A stretch of 64,000 nt of DNA from Paenibacillus paeoniae (GCF_003388735.1 NZ_QUBQ01000009.1:39796-103795), one strand, 5' to 3'; counted from the first letter of the stretch, positions 36,516 to 45,278 are shown. Numbers and translations: made by a program. The notes: a model not told the origin generated them from the letters alone.

Positions 36516-37367
36516 ATGATGAATCATAGACCGACTTACTGGAAGCGATCCTACGATCTCGGCGGGGGTGTGAAGCTGGAACTCGGCCATCGCACGCTAA
36601 TTATGGGCATTCTGAATGCGACGCCGGATTCTTTTTCTGATGGGGGCCGTTATAACGATATTGATCGAGCGGTTGCCCACGCCAAGGGAATGGTAGCGGC
36701 AGGAGCTGATATATTGGATATCGGCGGAGAATCCACCAGGCCGGGCTTTGAGGCGGTTAGCGCGGAGGAAGAGCTGAGTCGGGTATTGCCGGTCATATCA
36801 GCTGTCCGTGAAGCCTTGCCGCAAGTGGCCATCTCGGTTGATTCGTACAAGGCTGTTACTGTGAGGCAGTCCCTCGAAGCGGGGGCGCATATTATTAATG
36901 ATATATGGGGGCTGAGAGGCGATCCCGATATGGCGGCTGTCGCTGCCCAATATGGCGTTCCAGTCATCCTTAACCATAATCGACATGCGCGGGACTATAC
37001 GGATTTTGTACCCGATGTGCTGGCGGACTTGAAGAGCAGTGTGGATATAGCCAAAAGAGCGGGTGTCCAGAACGATAACGTTTGGCTTGACCCTGGCATT
37101 GGCTTTGCGAAGACATATGAGGATAACTTGGAGCTGATGGATCGTCTGGATGAACTGACAGCACTTGGCTACCCGGTGTTGCTTGGCACTTCGCGCAAGC
37201 GATTCATTAAACAGACGCTGGACTTGCCGGTAGAAGAGCTTATCGAAGGTACGGCGGCGACAGTGGCGCTTGGCATTGCGCGCGGCTGCCAAATAGTGCG
37301 CGTGCATGACGTTCAGGCGATTAAGCGAACCGCATTAATGACAGACGCGATCCTCTATCGCGGATAA
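36516..37367 (+). CDS. folP: Dihydropteroate synthase
   Basis: 283 residues from ATG 36516, which has AAGGGAG ten bases upstream. The frame is open to 36423, but that stretch (with CTGCKERR) is not typical of the family. Signatures: IMGILNATPDSFSDGG, DIGGESTRPG, INDIWGLRGD and LLGTSRKRFI. It joins p-aminobenzoate to the pterin pyrophosphate and is the sulfonamide target. Confidence 0.95.
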   Translation: MMNHRPTYWKRSYDLGGGVKLELGHRTLIMGILNATPDSFSDGGRYNDIDRAVAHAKGMVAAGADILDIGGESTRPGFEAVSAEEELSRVLPVISAVREALPQVAISVDSYKAVTVRQSLEAGAHIINDIWGLRGDPDMAAVAAQYGVPVILNHNRHARDYTDFVPDVLADLKSSVDIAKRAGVQNDNVWLDPGIGFAKTYEDNLELMDRLDELTALGYPVLLGTSRKRFIKQTLDLPVEELIEGTAATVALGIARGCQIVRVHDVQAIKRTALMTDAILYRG

Positions 37368-37427
37368 GGATAGCGATCGCAGCTGTTTTTTCTAGGGCTG
37401 CAATTGGGAAGGAGTGGAGATGAGAGC

Positions 37428-37814
37428 ATGGACAGAATGACAGTAAAGGGAATGCGTTTTTATGGGTATCACGGTGTATTCCCGGAAGAGAACAAGCTTG
37501 GGCAACAGTTCTATATCGATCTGGACCTGGGCATAGACCTGGAACAGGCAGCTGTTACGGACGATCTCGAATATACGGTGAACTATGCGGAGCTGCATGC
37601 ACTGGCGAAGTCGATAGTAGAAGGGTCTCCTTTCAAGTTGCTTGAAGCGCTGGCGGGGAATATTGCATCGCGTGTTTTAGAAGCTTATACTATGATCAAT
37701 CATGTGACCGTTCGCGTAACGAAGCCGCATCCGCCGTTCGATATTCACTTTGACGGCGTGACGATTGAGCTGTCGAGAAAGCGGGATGCCGATGGACGAA
37801 TTGTACGAGTGTAA
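37428..37814 (+). CDS. folB: Dihydroneopterin aldolase
   Basis: 128 residues from ATG 37428 behind AAGGAGTGGAGA. FYGYHGVFPEENKLGQQF, the catalytic glutamate YAELHALAKSIVEG and VTKPHPPFDIHFDGV match the family. It cleaves dihydroneopterin to hydroxymethyl-dihydropterin. It overlaps folK. Confidence 0.95.
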   Translation: MDRMTVKGMRFYGYHGVFPEENKLGQQFYIDLDLGIDLEQAAVTDDLEYTVNYAELHALAKSIVEGSPFKLLEALAGNIASRVLEAYTMINHVTVRVTKPHPPFDIHFDGVTIELSRKRDADGRIVRV

Positions 37815-38346
37815 CCCCCGGAATGCGGAAGCTTATATTGCGCTTGGCTCTAATATGGGGGAGCGTGAGAAGCTGCTTCTGGAGGCAATTGAACGAATTG
37901 ATTCTCATCCGGATATTAGCGTGCTGCGCGTATCCGGCATCTATGAGACGGAGCCGGTCGGATACACCGATCAACCCCCTTTCCTGAACATGGTGATTGC
38001 CGTGTCCACCGCGCTTGAACCATTGAATCTGTTGCGCGAGCAGTTAGAGCAGGAGCGCTTCCTCGGGAGAATTCGACATGAACGTTGGGGACCAAGAACC
38101 ATTGACCTTGATCTTCTGCTATACGATAATGTCAGAATGGATCAAGAGGAGCTGACGCTGCCGCATCCGCGCATGATGGAGCGGGCGTTCGTGCTTGTTC
38201 CCTTGCATGATGTGATCTCGGATTCGCATCCTTTGCACGAAGGGATTCAGGCTGCGTCTCATGCGGCGCTTCGGGGAGGAAAGGAAGGCATCACATTATG
38301 GAAAACAATCAATTGGCGCAGCGCGTCAGAGCCTTTCGAAAGCTGA
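37792..38346 (+). CDS. folK: Hydroxymethyl-dihydropteridine pyrophosphokinase
   Basis: 184 residues from ATG 37792 (ATG 37786 is equally in frame). YIALGSNMGERE, VGYTDQPPFLNMV, and HERWGPRTIDLDLLLYDN are the pterin and ATP/Mg binding motifs. It makes the pyrophosphate substrate of FolP. Its start overlaps folB by 23 bases and its end overlaps the helix-turn-helix gene by 49 bases. Confidence 0.95.
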   Translation: MDELYECNPRNAEAYIALGSNMGEREKLLLEAIERIDSHPDISVLRVSGIYETEPVGYTDQPPFLNMVIAVSTALEPLNLLREQLEQERFLGRIRHERWGPRTIDLDLLLYDNVRMDQEELTLPHPRMMERAFVLVPLHDVISDSHPLHEGIQAASHAALRGGKEGITLWKTINWRSASEPFES

Positions 38347-38510
38347 AGGGCTATACACAGCTAGAGCTGGCCAAGGAGCTTGGCGTATCGGTGGCGGTAC
38401 TGGGATCGCTGGAGCGAGGCACCAGGAAGAATGATCCCAAGCTGCTGAACCATATCGCCAAGACGCTCGGTATCAGCTACGAGGAACTGATGACCATGAA
38501 GGAGGAATAA
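38298..38510 (+). CDS. yazB: Small XRE-type helix-turn-helix protein (YazB-like)
   Basis: 70 residues, almost all helix-turn-helix: RAFRKLKGYTQLELAKELGV, then SVAVLGSLERGTRKNDPKLL. The start ATG lies 49 bases before the end of folK in another frame, with GGAGG (GGGGAGGAAAGG) upstream. The gene is conserved between folK and dusB in Bacillales; its targets are not established. The overlap links it tightly to folate gene expression. Confidence 0.9.
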   Translation: MENNQLAQRVRAFRKLKGYTQLELAKELGVSVAVLGSLERGTRKNDPKLLNHIAKTLGISYEELMTMKEE

Positions 38511-38518
38511 GGAGCGAC

Positions 38519-39553
38519 ATGCTGAAAATCGGAGACATCGAGATGAAAAATAGAGTCGTGCTGGCACCGATGGCAGGCGTGTGCAACCCGGCTTTCCGAC
38601 TGATTGCCAAGGAATTCGGCACAGGGCTAGTCTGTGCGGAGATGGTGAGCGACAAAGCGATCTTGCACGGCAACAAGCGTACGCTGGAGATGCTGTACGT
38701 AGATGAACGGGAGAAGCCGCTCAGCCTGCAGATCTTCGGGGGCGACCGCGAATCGCTGGTAGAAGCCGCCAAAGTCGTCGACAAGCAGACGAATGCCGAT
38801 ATTATCGACATTAATATGGGCTGTCCGGTACCGAAGGTGACCAAGTGCGACGCAGGTGCGCGCTGGCTGCTGGACCCTAATAAAATATATGAAATGGTAT
38901 CCGCCGTTGTGGATGCCGTCGACAAGCCCGTGACCGTGAAAATGCGGATCGGTTGGGATGACGAGCATGTGTATGCAGTCGAGAATGCGCGTATGGTTGA
39001 GAAAGCGGGCGGCAGCGCTGTCAGCGTGCACGGCCGTACGCGTGAGCAATTGTATACCGGCAAGGCGAATTGGGACATTATAAAAGACGTTAAGGGAGCG
39101 GTATCGATTCCCGTCATTGGCAATGGCGACGTATTCTCGCCAGAGGATGCCAAGCGGATGCTGGATCATACAGGCGTGGACGGAGTCATGATCGGACGCG
39201 GCGCGCTGGGCAACCCGTGGATGCTGTATCGTACGATTCAGTATCTAGCGACTGGCGAGCTGCTCGGGGATCCAACCCCGCGCGAGAAGATGGAAGTGGC
39301 CATTCTTCACTTGGATCGGCTGATCGCGCTTAAGAACGAAGCGGGTGCGGTACGCGAGATGCGCAAGCATCTGGCGTGGTATCTGAAAGGACTGCCGGGC
39401 GGCGCCCGCGTGAAGGATGTTATCATGGAGGAGACGGGACGCGACCGGATGGTCACGATCTTGGAGAACTTCATCCACTCACTGGAGGATGAGGGAGCAA
39501 GCGCTGCATCAAGCGCATCTGGCCCTGCTGCCCAAGAGGAAGCTGTTCATTAA
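38519..39553 (+). CDS. dusB: tRNA-dihydrouridine synthase
   Basis: 344 residues. FMN barrel with LAPMAGVCNPAFRLIAKEFG, the active cysteine in NMGCPVPKVTKCDAGA, VHGRTREQLYTGKANW and IGRGALGNPWM. It reduces uridines in tRNA D-loops. The C-terminus carries a low-complexity Ala/Ser tail (ASAASSASGPAAQEE) beyond the helical domain. Last gene of the folate operon, as in B. subtilis (yacF). Confidence 0.95.
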   Translation: MLKIGDIEMKNRVVLAPMAGVCNPAFRLIAKEFGTGLVCAEMVSDKAILHGNKRTLEMLYVDEREKPLSLQIFGGDRESLVEAAKVVDKQTNADIIDINMGCPVPKVTKCDAGARWLLDPNKIYEMVSAVVDAVDKPVTVKMRIGWDDEHVYAVENARMVEKAGGSAVSVHGRTREQLYTGKANWDIIKDVKGAVSIPVIGNGDVFSPEDAKRMLDHTGVDGVMIGRGALGNPWMLYRTIQYLATGELLGDPTPREKMEVAILHLDRLIALKNEAGAVREMRKHLAWYLKGLPGGARVKDVIMEETGRDRMVTILENFIHSLEDEGASAASSASGPAAQEEAVH

Positions 39554-39574
39554 CTACAATGAGAAGACACTTAA

Positions 39575-39622
39575 GGCGGTTATTCGACATAAGTCGACAG
39601 TAACCGCCTGTCGTCGTTTTTC
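39575..39622 (+). terminator. Terminator after dusB
   Basis: Two stacked perfect stems, GGCGGTTA/TAACCGCC and TCGAC-ATAA-GTCGA, then TGTCGTCGTTTTT. Confidence 0.8.
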
Positions 39623-39670
39623 CATTTTGGAGAAGAAGTGAAACGGTTTCAATAACGCGACTGGCTCCGA

Positions 39671-39712
39671 TTGACATTCAAGGTACCATGCAATATAATC
39701 GTGCAATATAAT
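39671..39712 (+). promoter_or_regulatory. Perfect-consensus promoter of greA with duplicated -10
   Basis: TTGACA (39671-39676), exactly 17 bases, TATAAT (39694-39699). The block TGCAATATAATC (39689-39700) is repeated directly at 39702-39713, giving a second TATAAT 13 bases downstream. The leader to greA is about 130 bases and contains the palindromes ATGATG-GT-CATCAT and TTCATAC-AAT-GTATGAA (39792-39808). Confidence 0.75.
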
Positions 39713-39839
39713 CTAACAAATAGGTTGCAGTACACCATAGTCGTCAGCAGGTATGATGGTCATCATGCGTAATATATTAAGTAACAGTGAATTCATACAA
39801 TGTATGAAAAATTAGTCACACGACAGGAGAATGGGAAAG

Positions 39840-40316
39840 ATGAACGATAAGCAAATCATTCTGACTCAGGACGGGTTGAGGAAGCTTGAAGAGGAGCTCG
39901 AGAATCTAAAGTCGGTCAAACGTCGTGAAGTAGCAGAGCGGATCAAGGTCGCGATCGGTTATGGCGACATTAGCGAAAACGCGGAGTATGAGGACGCGAA
40001 GAACGAGCAAGCGTTTATCGAAGGCCGTATCCTTACGCTGGAGAAGATGCTTCGCAACGCTCGTATCATTAATAATGATGATATTGACATCGATATCGTC
40101 AGCATCGGATCGATCGTCACGGTAGAAGATCTGGAATTCGGCGACACGATGGAATACGCGATCGTCGGTACAGCGGAATCGGATCCACTGCAGAACAAAA
40201 TTTCGAATGAAAGTCCCGTTGGCAAAGCGATCCTGGGCAAGAAGCAGGGCACAGTCGTAGAGGTTAACGTACCGGCGGGCATTATTCAATATAAAATTAT
40301 CGATATCAAAAAATAA
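39840..40316 (+). CDS. greA: Transcription elongation factor GreA
   Basis: 158 residues from ATG 39840; AGGAG is ten bases upstream, and ATG 39831 would leave no spacing. N-terminal coiled coil with GYGDISENAEYEDAKNEQAF at the tip and a C-terminal FKBP-like domain (SPVGKAILGKKQGTVVEV). It stimulates transcript cleavage by backtracked RNA polymerase. Here it sits directly before lysS and has its own very strong promoter. Confidence 0.96.
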   Translation: MNDKQIILTQDGLRKLEEELENLKSVKRREVAERIKVAIGYGDISENAEYEDAKNEQAFIEGRILTLEKMLRNARIINNDDIDIDIVSIGSIVTVEDLEFGDTMEYAIVGTAESDPLQNKISNESPVGKAILGKKQGTVVEVNVPAGIIQYKIIDIKK

Positions 40317-40337
40317 GGTATGCGATTCACGATTTCG

Positions 40338-40362
40338 AAAGCTTCCTTGCCGGAAGCTTTTT
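40338..40362 (+). terminator. Terminator between greA and lysS
   Basis: Stem AAAGCTTCC/GGAAGCTTT, loop TTGCC, short T-run. Partial read-through into lysS is possible because I find no separate lysS promoter. Confidence 0.7.
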
Positions 40363-40397
40363 GAACGTTTGCCGAATGCAATAAGGAGATGAATGAA

Positions 40398-41915
40398 GTG
40401 GAACATGATAACAACCAGAACAGCGAGCAGGAACTGAGCGAACTTCTACAAATTCGGAGAGACAAGCTGGATGAGCTTCGCGGACTTGGCGTAGACCCGT
40501 TCGGCCAGAAGTTCGAGCGATCGCATAATGCCAAGGACATTCTGAGCGCTTACGAAGGCTTCAGCAAGGAAGAGCTAGAGGAGCAAGGCAACAAGGTGAG
40601 CATCGCCGGCCGTATCATGCAGAAGCGTGGCATGGGCAAGGCTGGGTTCGCCCATATTCAGGATCTGTCTGGCCGCATTCAAATCTATGTGCGCAAAGAC
40701 TCGGTAGAAGAACATAAATTCGCAGCATTCAACTTGCTTGATATCGGCGATATCGTAGGGGTACAGGGCGTTGTCTTCAAGACGAACACAGGCGAGGTGT
40801 CGGTCAAGGCGCTGGATGTGGACGTGCTGACGAAGTCCCTTCTTCCGCTTCCGGACAAGCATCACGGCCTTAAGGACGTAGAGCTGCGCTACCGTCAGCG
40901 TTACGTTGATCTGATCGTGAACCCGGATGTTCAACAGACGTTCATCTCCCGTTCCAAAATCATTCAATCCATGCGTCGTTATCTGGACTCCCTGGGTTAC
41001 CTGGAAGTAGAGACGCCTACACTGCATTCCATTGCAGGCGGCGCCGCTGCACGTCCATTTATTACGCATCATAATGCATTGGATATGCAGCTGTACATGC
41101 GTATTGCAATCGAGCTTCACTTGAAACGTCTTATTGTGGGCGGACTGGAGAAGGTATACGAGATCGGACGCGTCTACCGCAATGAAGGTATTTCCACACG
41201 CCATAACCCTGAATTTACGATGATTGAGCTATACGAGGCTTATGCCGACTACAAGGATATTATGGCTCTCACTGAAAATATGATTGCGCACATCGCGCAA
41301 GAGGTTTTTGGCACGACTAAGATCAAGTATCAAGGACAAGACATTGATCTGACGCCTCAATGGCGCAGAGTTAGCATGGTTGACCTTGTCAAAGAAGTAA
41401 CCGGCGTTGATTTCAGCATTCAAATAACGGATGAAGAGGCTCACGCCTTGGCGAAAGAGCATAAGATTCCGGTAGAGCCTCACATGACGTTCGGCCATAT
41501 TCTGAACGCATTTTTCGAGGAGCGATGCGAGGCGACTCTTATTCAGCCGACATTTGTCACCGGTCATCCGGTTGCGATCTCGCCGCTTGCGAAGAAGAGC
41601 GCTGTCGATCCGCGCTTTACGGATCGTTTCGAGTTGTTCATCGTAGCTCGCGAGCATGCTAATGCGTTCACTGAGCTGAACGATCCGATCGACCAGCGTG
41701 AGCGCTTCGAAGCTCAACTGGAAGAGAAAGAGCAAGGCAATGACGAAGCGCATGACATGGACGATGACTTCATTAGAGCGCTGGAATACGGCATGCCGCC
41801 TACAGGGGGACTCGGAATCGGTATCGACCGTCTGGTCATGCTGCTGACGGATGCTCCGTCCATCCGTGACGTGCTGCTGTTCCCACATATGCGTGAACAT
41901 CGCTCTGCGGAATAG
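40398..41915 (+). CDS. lysS: Lysyl-tRNA synthetase, class II
   Basis: 505 residues from GTG 40398. AAGGAG lies nine bases upstream, whereas ATG 40389 directly abuts it. N-terminal OB-fold (VSIAGRIMQKRGMGKAGFAH), motif 2 VYRNEGISTRHNPEFTMIELYEAY in parts (VYRNEGIS, HNPEFTMIELY) and motif 3 GGLGIGIDRLVMLLT. Class II enzyme charging tRNA-Lys. In B. subtilis it is also followed by an rRNA operon; here 22 kb lies between. Confidence 0.96.
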   Translation: MEHDNNQNSEQELSELLQIRRDKLDELRGLGVDPFGQKFERSHNAKDILSAYEGFSKEELEEQGNKVSIAGRIMQKRGMGKAGFAHIQDLSGRIQIYVRKDSVEEHKFAAFNLLDIGDIVGVQGVVFKTNTGEVSVKALDVDVLTKSLLPLPDKHHGLKDVELRYRQRYVDLIVNPDVQQTFISRSKIIQSMRRYLDSLGYLEVETPTLHSIAGGAAARPFITHHNALDMQLYMRIAIELHLKRLIVGGLEKVYEIGRVYRNEGISTRHNPEFTMIELYEAYADYKDIMALTENMIAHIAQEVFGTTKIKYQGQDIDLTPQWRRVSMVDLVKEVTGVDFSIQITDEEAHALAKEHKIPVEPHMTFGHILNAFFEERCEATLIQPTFVTGHPVAISPLAKKSAVDPRFTDRFELFIVAREHANAFTELNDPIDQRERFEAQLEEKEQGNDEAHDMDDDFIRALEYGMPPTGGLGIGIDRLVMLLTDAPSIRDVLLFPHMREHRSAE

Positions 41916-41936
41916 TGTACATCATAGCCTGAATGC

Positions 41937-41967
41937 AGTCCCCCACGCTCGTGGGGGACTTTTTTTG
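41937..41967 (+). terminator. Terminator after lysS
   Basis: Perfect stem AGTCCCCCA/TGGGGGACT with loop CGCTCG and seven T residues. Confidence 0.92.
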
Positions 41968-42057
41968 AGAAATTTTCTGGAAAGTGCAACCAAATGCTAG
42001 TTGGAGGTGTATATATAGAGAGAGCAAAATCAACTATCGACAAATTCTAAACAAATT

Positions 42058-42093
42058 CTGAAAAAAAGCATAGTTCAGGAGCTTTTTTGTCAG
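42058..42093. terminator. A/T-rich hairpin upstream of the EPS locus
   Basis: CTGAAAAAAAGC pairs with GCTTTTTTGTCAG with one bulge. The poly-A and poly-T arms make it usable as a terminator in either direction. It may insulate the EPS locus from lysS. Confidence 0.4.
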
Positions 42094-42125
42094 ATTTTGA
42101 CTTTACCGTGATGGAAATAGTGGGA

Positions 42126-42241
42126 TATACTGATAGGTATTAAGTAGACCGGGATAAGTTACCTGCTATGGATGTAAGTCCTCGATAAAGAATTGGTTAG
42201 TTTTTGCCGATAACTAGAGTGACACCTATACTTCTAGCAGG
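42126..42241 (+). promoter_or_regulatory. Structured leader of the EPS locus with -10-like TATACT
   Basis: TATACT at 42126-42131 gives a start near 42138; no good -35 is visible. Downstream, CCTGCTA (42162-42168) pairs perfectly with TAGCAGG (42235-42241), which contains the start of the only Shine-Dalgarno-like AGGAAG. ATAGGT (42134-42139) can pair with ACCTAT (42224-42229), crossing the first pairing. An inner TAGTT/AACTA hairpin is also possible. No known riboswitch core is recognised. Confidence 0.45.
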
Positions 42242-42255
42242 AAGACGTGAGTTAA

Positions 42256-43041
42256 ATGATAGATATCCATACACACATTCTACCCGGGTTAGACGATGGC
42301 GCTCAAGATATTGAAGATTCGCTTCGATTGGCTCGTGCAGCTATAGAGGAGGGAATCAACGTCATTATCGCAACTCCTCATCATGCAAATGGAGTCTATA
42401 TCAATGCTGCGAGGGACGTGTCCAGGCACGTGCAGACATTGAACGACAGATTTTCTGCAGAGGGGATGTCTCTTCGAATCGTGTCGGGGCAAGAAATACG
42501 CGTACATGACGATTTGTTGGAAGCGTGGCACAGGGGTGAACTGTTAACCTTGGCCGGCTCCTCTTACGTATTGTTGGAAATGCCGTCGTCTCGTATTCCG
42601 AGAGGGATGGCAGAGCTCATTCATGAGCTGGGTATTCTGGGGCTGAAGCCAATTATCGCACATCCAGAACGCAATGCGGAGGTTGTAAAGCATCCTGACA
42701 GATTGATGGAACTGATTGAACTCGGGGCCTACACTCAGGTCACCACTCACTCCTTGCTTGGCGGATTCGGCAAGCGTATCAAGCAGTCTGCATGGTCGCT
42801 CCTAAAGAGCGGGAATATCCATCTTGTATCCTCCGACGCCCATCATGTGGAGCGGCGAGGATTTCTTTTGCAGGATGCCTATCAGGCTATAGAGCGAAGT
42901 ATGGGTGAGCAGTGGTCCCAGCATTTGAAGCAAAATGCGAACGCTGTCTTGGTGGACAACCCGTTTGAAGCTCCTCCGCAACTGAGGACTTCGGCAGGTT
43001 TTCATATAAAAAAGTTCTATTCTTTCTTCTTCAAGAAGTAG
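42256..43041 (+). CDS. PHP-type tyrosine-protein phosphatase (YwqE/CpsB-like)
   Basis: 261 residues. Metal-binding PHP motifs: DIHTHILPGLDDG at the N-terminus, IATPHH, SGQEIRVHDDL, IIAHPERN and LVSSDAHHVERRG. These enzymes dephosphorylate the tyrosine cluster of BY-kinases that control polymer length and UDP-sugar dehydrogenases. The kinase encoded at 46108 is the obvious partner. First gene of the EPS locus; its weak ribosome binding site lies in a structured leader. Confidence 0.92.
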   Translation: MIDIHTHILPGLDDGAQDIEDSLRLARAAIEEGINVIIATPHHANGVYINAARDVSRHVQTLNDRFSAEGMSLRIVSGQEIRVHDDLLEAWHRGELLTLAGSSYVLLEMPSSRIPRGMAELIHELGILGLKPIIAHPERNAEVVKHPDRLMELIELGAYTQVTTHSLLGGFGKRIKQSAWSLLKSGNIHLVSSDAHHVERRGFLLQDAYQAIERSMGEQWSQHLKQNANAVLVDNPFEAPPQLRTSAGFHIKKFYSFFFKK

Positions 43042-43152
43042 AAGGAGCGGCATCCAAGACCTACATGAGCTACATAGGGAAGTTGGCTTTCGGTTTTACT
43101 AGTCTTTCATCTTTGCGATGGAGACCTAAACTAATTATAGAGGTGAGAGAAA

Positions 43153-45261
43153 GTGACACTAAGAAAAAAATTAGCAGTTACTACAATTGCGGCAAGCGTA
43201 GCTATGTCTGCATTCGCAGGCATCCCGCTTAGCAACAAAGGCTTGGCTGAAAGGTTGGGGGTAAGTAATGTTGCTTATGCAGCGGATGCTAAATTCCCGA
43301 ACCAGACAATAATCAAGCAGTTGGAACGTGTTGAGAAGGCTCTAACCGACAATGAAAGAAAGTCACTTAGAGACCTTCGTAATGCATTGGATGCCCTTGA
43401 AGATTCTGAAAAAGGTCAAATCGTAGCGCCAATCGTTAATAAACTAGTTAAGGGTAATACGCCTGATGATCAAGAAAAGAAAGATGCATTAGAAGAAGTC
43501 TTTGTTGATGCAATAGCACTGACTTACGCACCATCTGAAGCTAAGCTTGAAGAGTTTCGTGCAAAACATCACGATCTGATCCAAGAGTACGCAACTGAAG
43601 TTGGTGTACCTAATCTGACAGTAAATGATATTGCTGGTTACTTCTTGGCGATTCAAAATGAAACGTTCAGGATTATTAACAAGAAGTCAATTGATCAATT
43701 GGTAGATCTTTTGGGGGATTCAGAAGCAGTTAATAAATTATTCCAAGAAGTGCTGAATGCAATTCCTGATAATGAATACGAAATTGAAAAAGTATTCCTG
43801 GAATATGAAGTTAAAACTACAGATGTTGTTGCTGTTATATCTGCTACAAAAGCAGCAGTTAAGAATGATAACTTGTTCATTAAAGCTGCGACTGCACTTT
43901 ATACAGTTTATAAGAGAATTAACAGTACTAGTGGTGGTGGCGGTGAAGCCGGCCCAATCGTAGACAATACAATTACAGCTGAAGCTCAAACTTTGGTCAA
44001 TAACCTGAACGATCTAAAAACCAAGCTTGCTACTGCTACCGATGAAGAAAAAGCTAAGCTGATCGAAGATGCTGTTAAGCAAGTGGACGAGCTTGTTAAT
44101 AAGTTGGTTGTTATATCCGCTAAGGTAGATGCAGTTGACGGCAAAGCTACTATTTCCATTAATGAGTCTACTACTGTAGTAGCACTTAACAGCATTGGTG
44201 CTATTATTGCAAAGCTGCAAGAAGCTGCAAACGTGTCCTACAACGCACCGAAACTTGTAGTAAACGCTGGGGATGTTTCGGAGAACGAAGTGGCTTTTAC
44301 ACTTACAGCTAGTGTTGTTGCAGCTGCAATCAAAGCAAAAGCTCCTGCAATTTCCTTGAAAGTTGGAGCATTTGGCGTTGATATTCCATTTGGCGGTACA
44401 TTCTCCAAGAAAATTGACTTTGGGTTCAAAAAATCGGATGCAGATGATTCTGTATTGGGCGGCCTGAAAGCTGCTTCCCAAGTATATGATTTCAGCCTTT
44501 CAGTAGACGGCACAACTACAACAACTTTCAATCGTCCTGTCGTAATTATATTGCCACTGATCGACACCACTGGCTTGGACACAGAATTGTTGTCCACAGC
44601 TAAGATCCTAGAAAGCGGACTCGAGTTCCATGGCGGACGTGTAACGGATACTTCGGTAATCGAATCGCGTGACAGCTTCTCCTCCTACGTAGTTGTAGAA
44701 AACAAAGTAACTTTTGGTGACATTGCTCATGTATCTTCGTGGGCTGGTCGTGCAATTGAAGTTGTAGCAGCTAAAGGTGCTATCAACGGCAAAGCAGATG
44801 GCGTATTCGATCCAAATGCTAATGTAACTCGTGCTGAGTTCGCTAAAATGCTGGTTCGTGCTCTTGATCTGGAGAACGGTTCCGCTACTGAAAACTTCTC
44901 TGACGTAAATGCAAACGATTGGTTTGCTCCTTATGTGGCAGCTGCAGCGGAAAAAGGCATCATCAAAGGCAAATCCGCTACGAAGTTCGATCCTTCCGCT
45001 CCTATCAAGCGTGCTGAGATGGCTACAATGATCACTCGTGCACTGCAACTGGTAAATGGTTCGAATGATGTTGCTGACATCGAAGCAGCTTTGGCTAAAT
45101 TTGCTGATGCTAACCAAATCAATGAAACTTTGAGAGCTGGCGTTGCATTCGCGGCTAACAAAGATATCGTAGTTGGCAGTGACGGCAAGTTCGCTCCTAA
45201 CGCAAACGCAACACGTGCGCAAGCAGCTGTTATTATCTACCGTGCAATTAACGCGAACTAA
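43153..45261 (+). CDS. S-layer homology (SLH) domain surface protein
   Basis: 702 residues, GTG start behind GAGGTGAG. Signal peptide with cleavage near VAYA-ADA (about residue 45). The N-terminal half is helical; a Gly-rich linker (SGGGGEAGP) near residue 258 leads to beta-rich modules. Three C-terminal SLH domains start near 522, 582 and 649 (FGDIAHVSSWAGRAI, FSDVNANDWFAPY, FADANQINETLRAG) and bind pyruvylated wall polymer. The body is not a known enzyme. It lies between the phosphatase and the chain-length genes, so it may be a matrix or EPS-anchoring protein. Own terminator. Confidence 0.9.
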   Translation: MTLRKKLAVTTIAASVAMSAFAGIPLSNKGLAERLGVSNVAYAADAKFPNQTIIKQLERVEKALTDNERKSLRDLRNALDALEDSEKGQIVAPIVNKLVKGNTPDDQEKKDALEEVFVDAIALTYAPSEAKLEEFRAKHHDLIQEYATEVGVPNLTVNDIAGYFLAIQNETFRIINKKSIDQLVDLLGDSEAVNKLFQEVLNAIPDNEYEIEKVFLEYEVKTTDVVAVISATKAAVKNDNLFIKAATALYTVYKRINSTSGGGGEAGPIVDNTITAEAQTLVNNLNDLKTKLATATDEEKAKLIEDAVKQVDELVNKLVVISAKVDAVDGKATISINESTTVVALNSIGAIIAKLQEAANVSYNAPKLVVNAGDVSENEVAFTLTASVVAAAIKAKAPAISLKVGAFGVDIPFGGTFSKKIDFGFKKSDADDSVLGGLKAASQVYDFSLSVDGTTTTTFNRPVVIILPLIDTTGLDTELLSTAKILESGLEFHGGRVTDTSVIESRDSFSSYVVVENKVTFGDIAHVSSWAGRAIEVVAAKGAINGKADGVFDPNANVTRAEFAKMLVRALDLENGSATENFSDVNANDWFAPYVAAAAEKGIIKGKSATKFDPSAPIKRAEMATMITRALQLVNGSNDVADIEAALAKFADANQINETLRAGVAFAANKDIVVGSDGKFAPNANATRAQAAVIIYRAINAN

Positions 45262-45278
45262 TATTGCATAAACAATTT

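Noticed and set aside
42126..42255. c-di-GMP, c-di-AMP or other known riboswitch at the head of the EPS locus
   Set aside because: None of the conserved core strings of these classes is present, unlike at 61106-61894. Reported only as an unclassified structured leader.
43113..43141. TTGCGA-17-TATAGA promoter directly before the SLH gene
   Set aside because: It would start the transcript at or inside the Shine-Dalgarno, leaving no usable ribosome site; probably a chance match.
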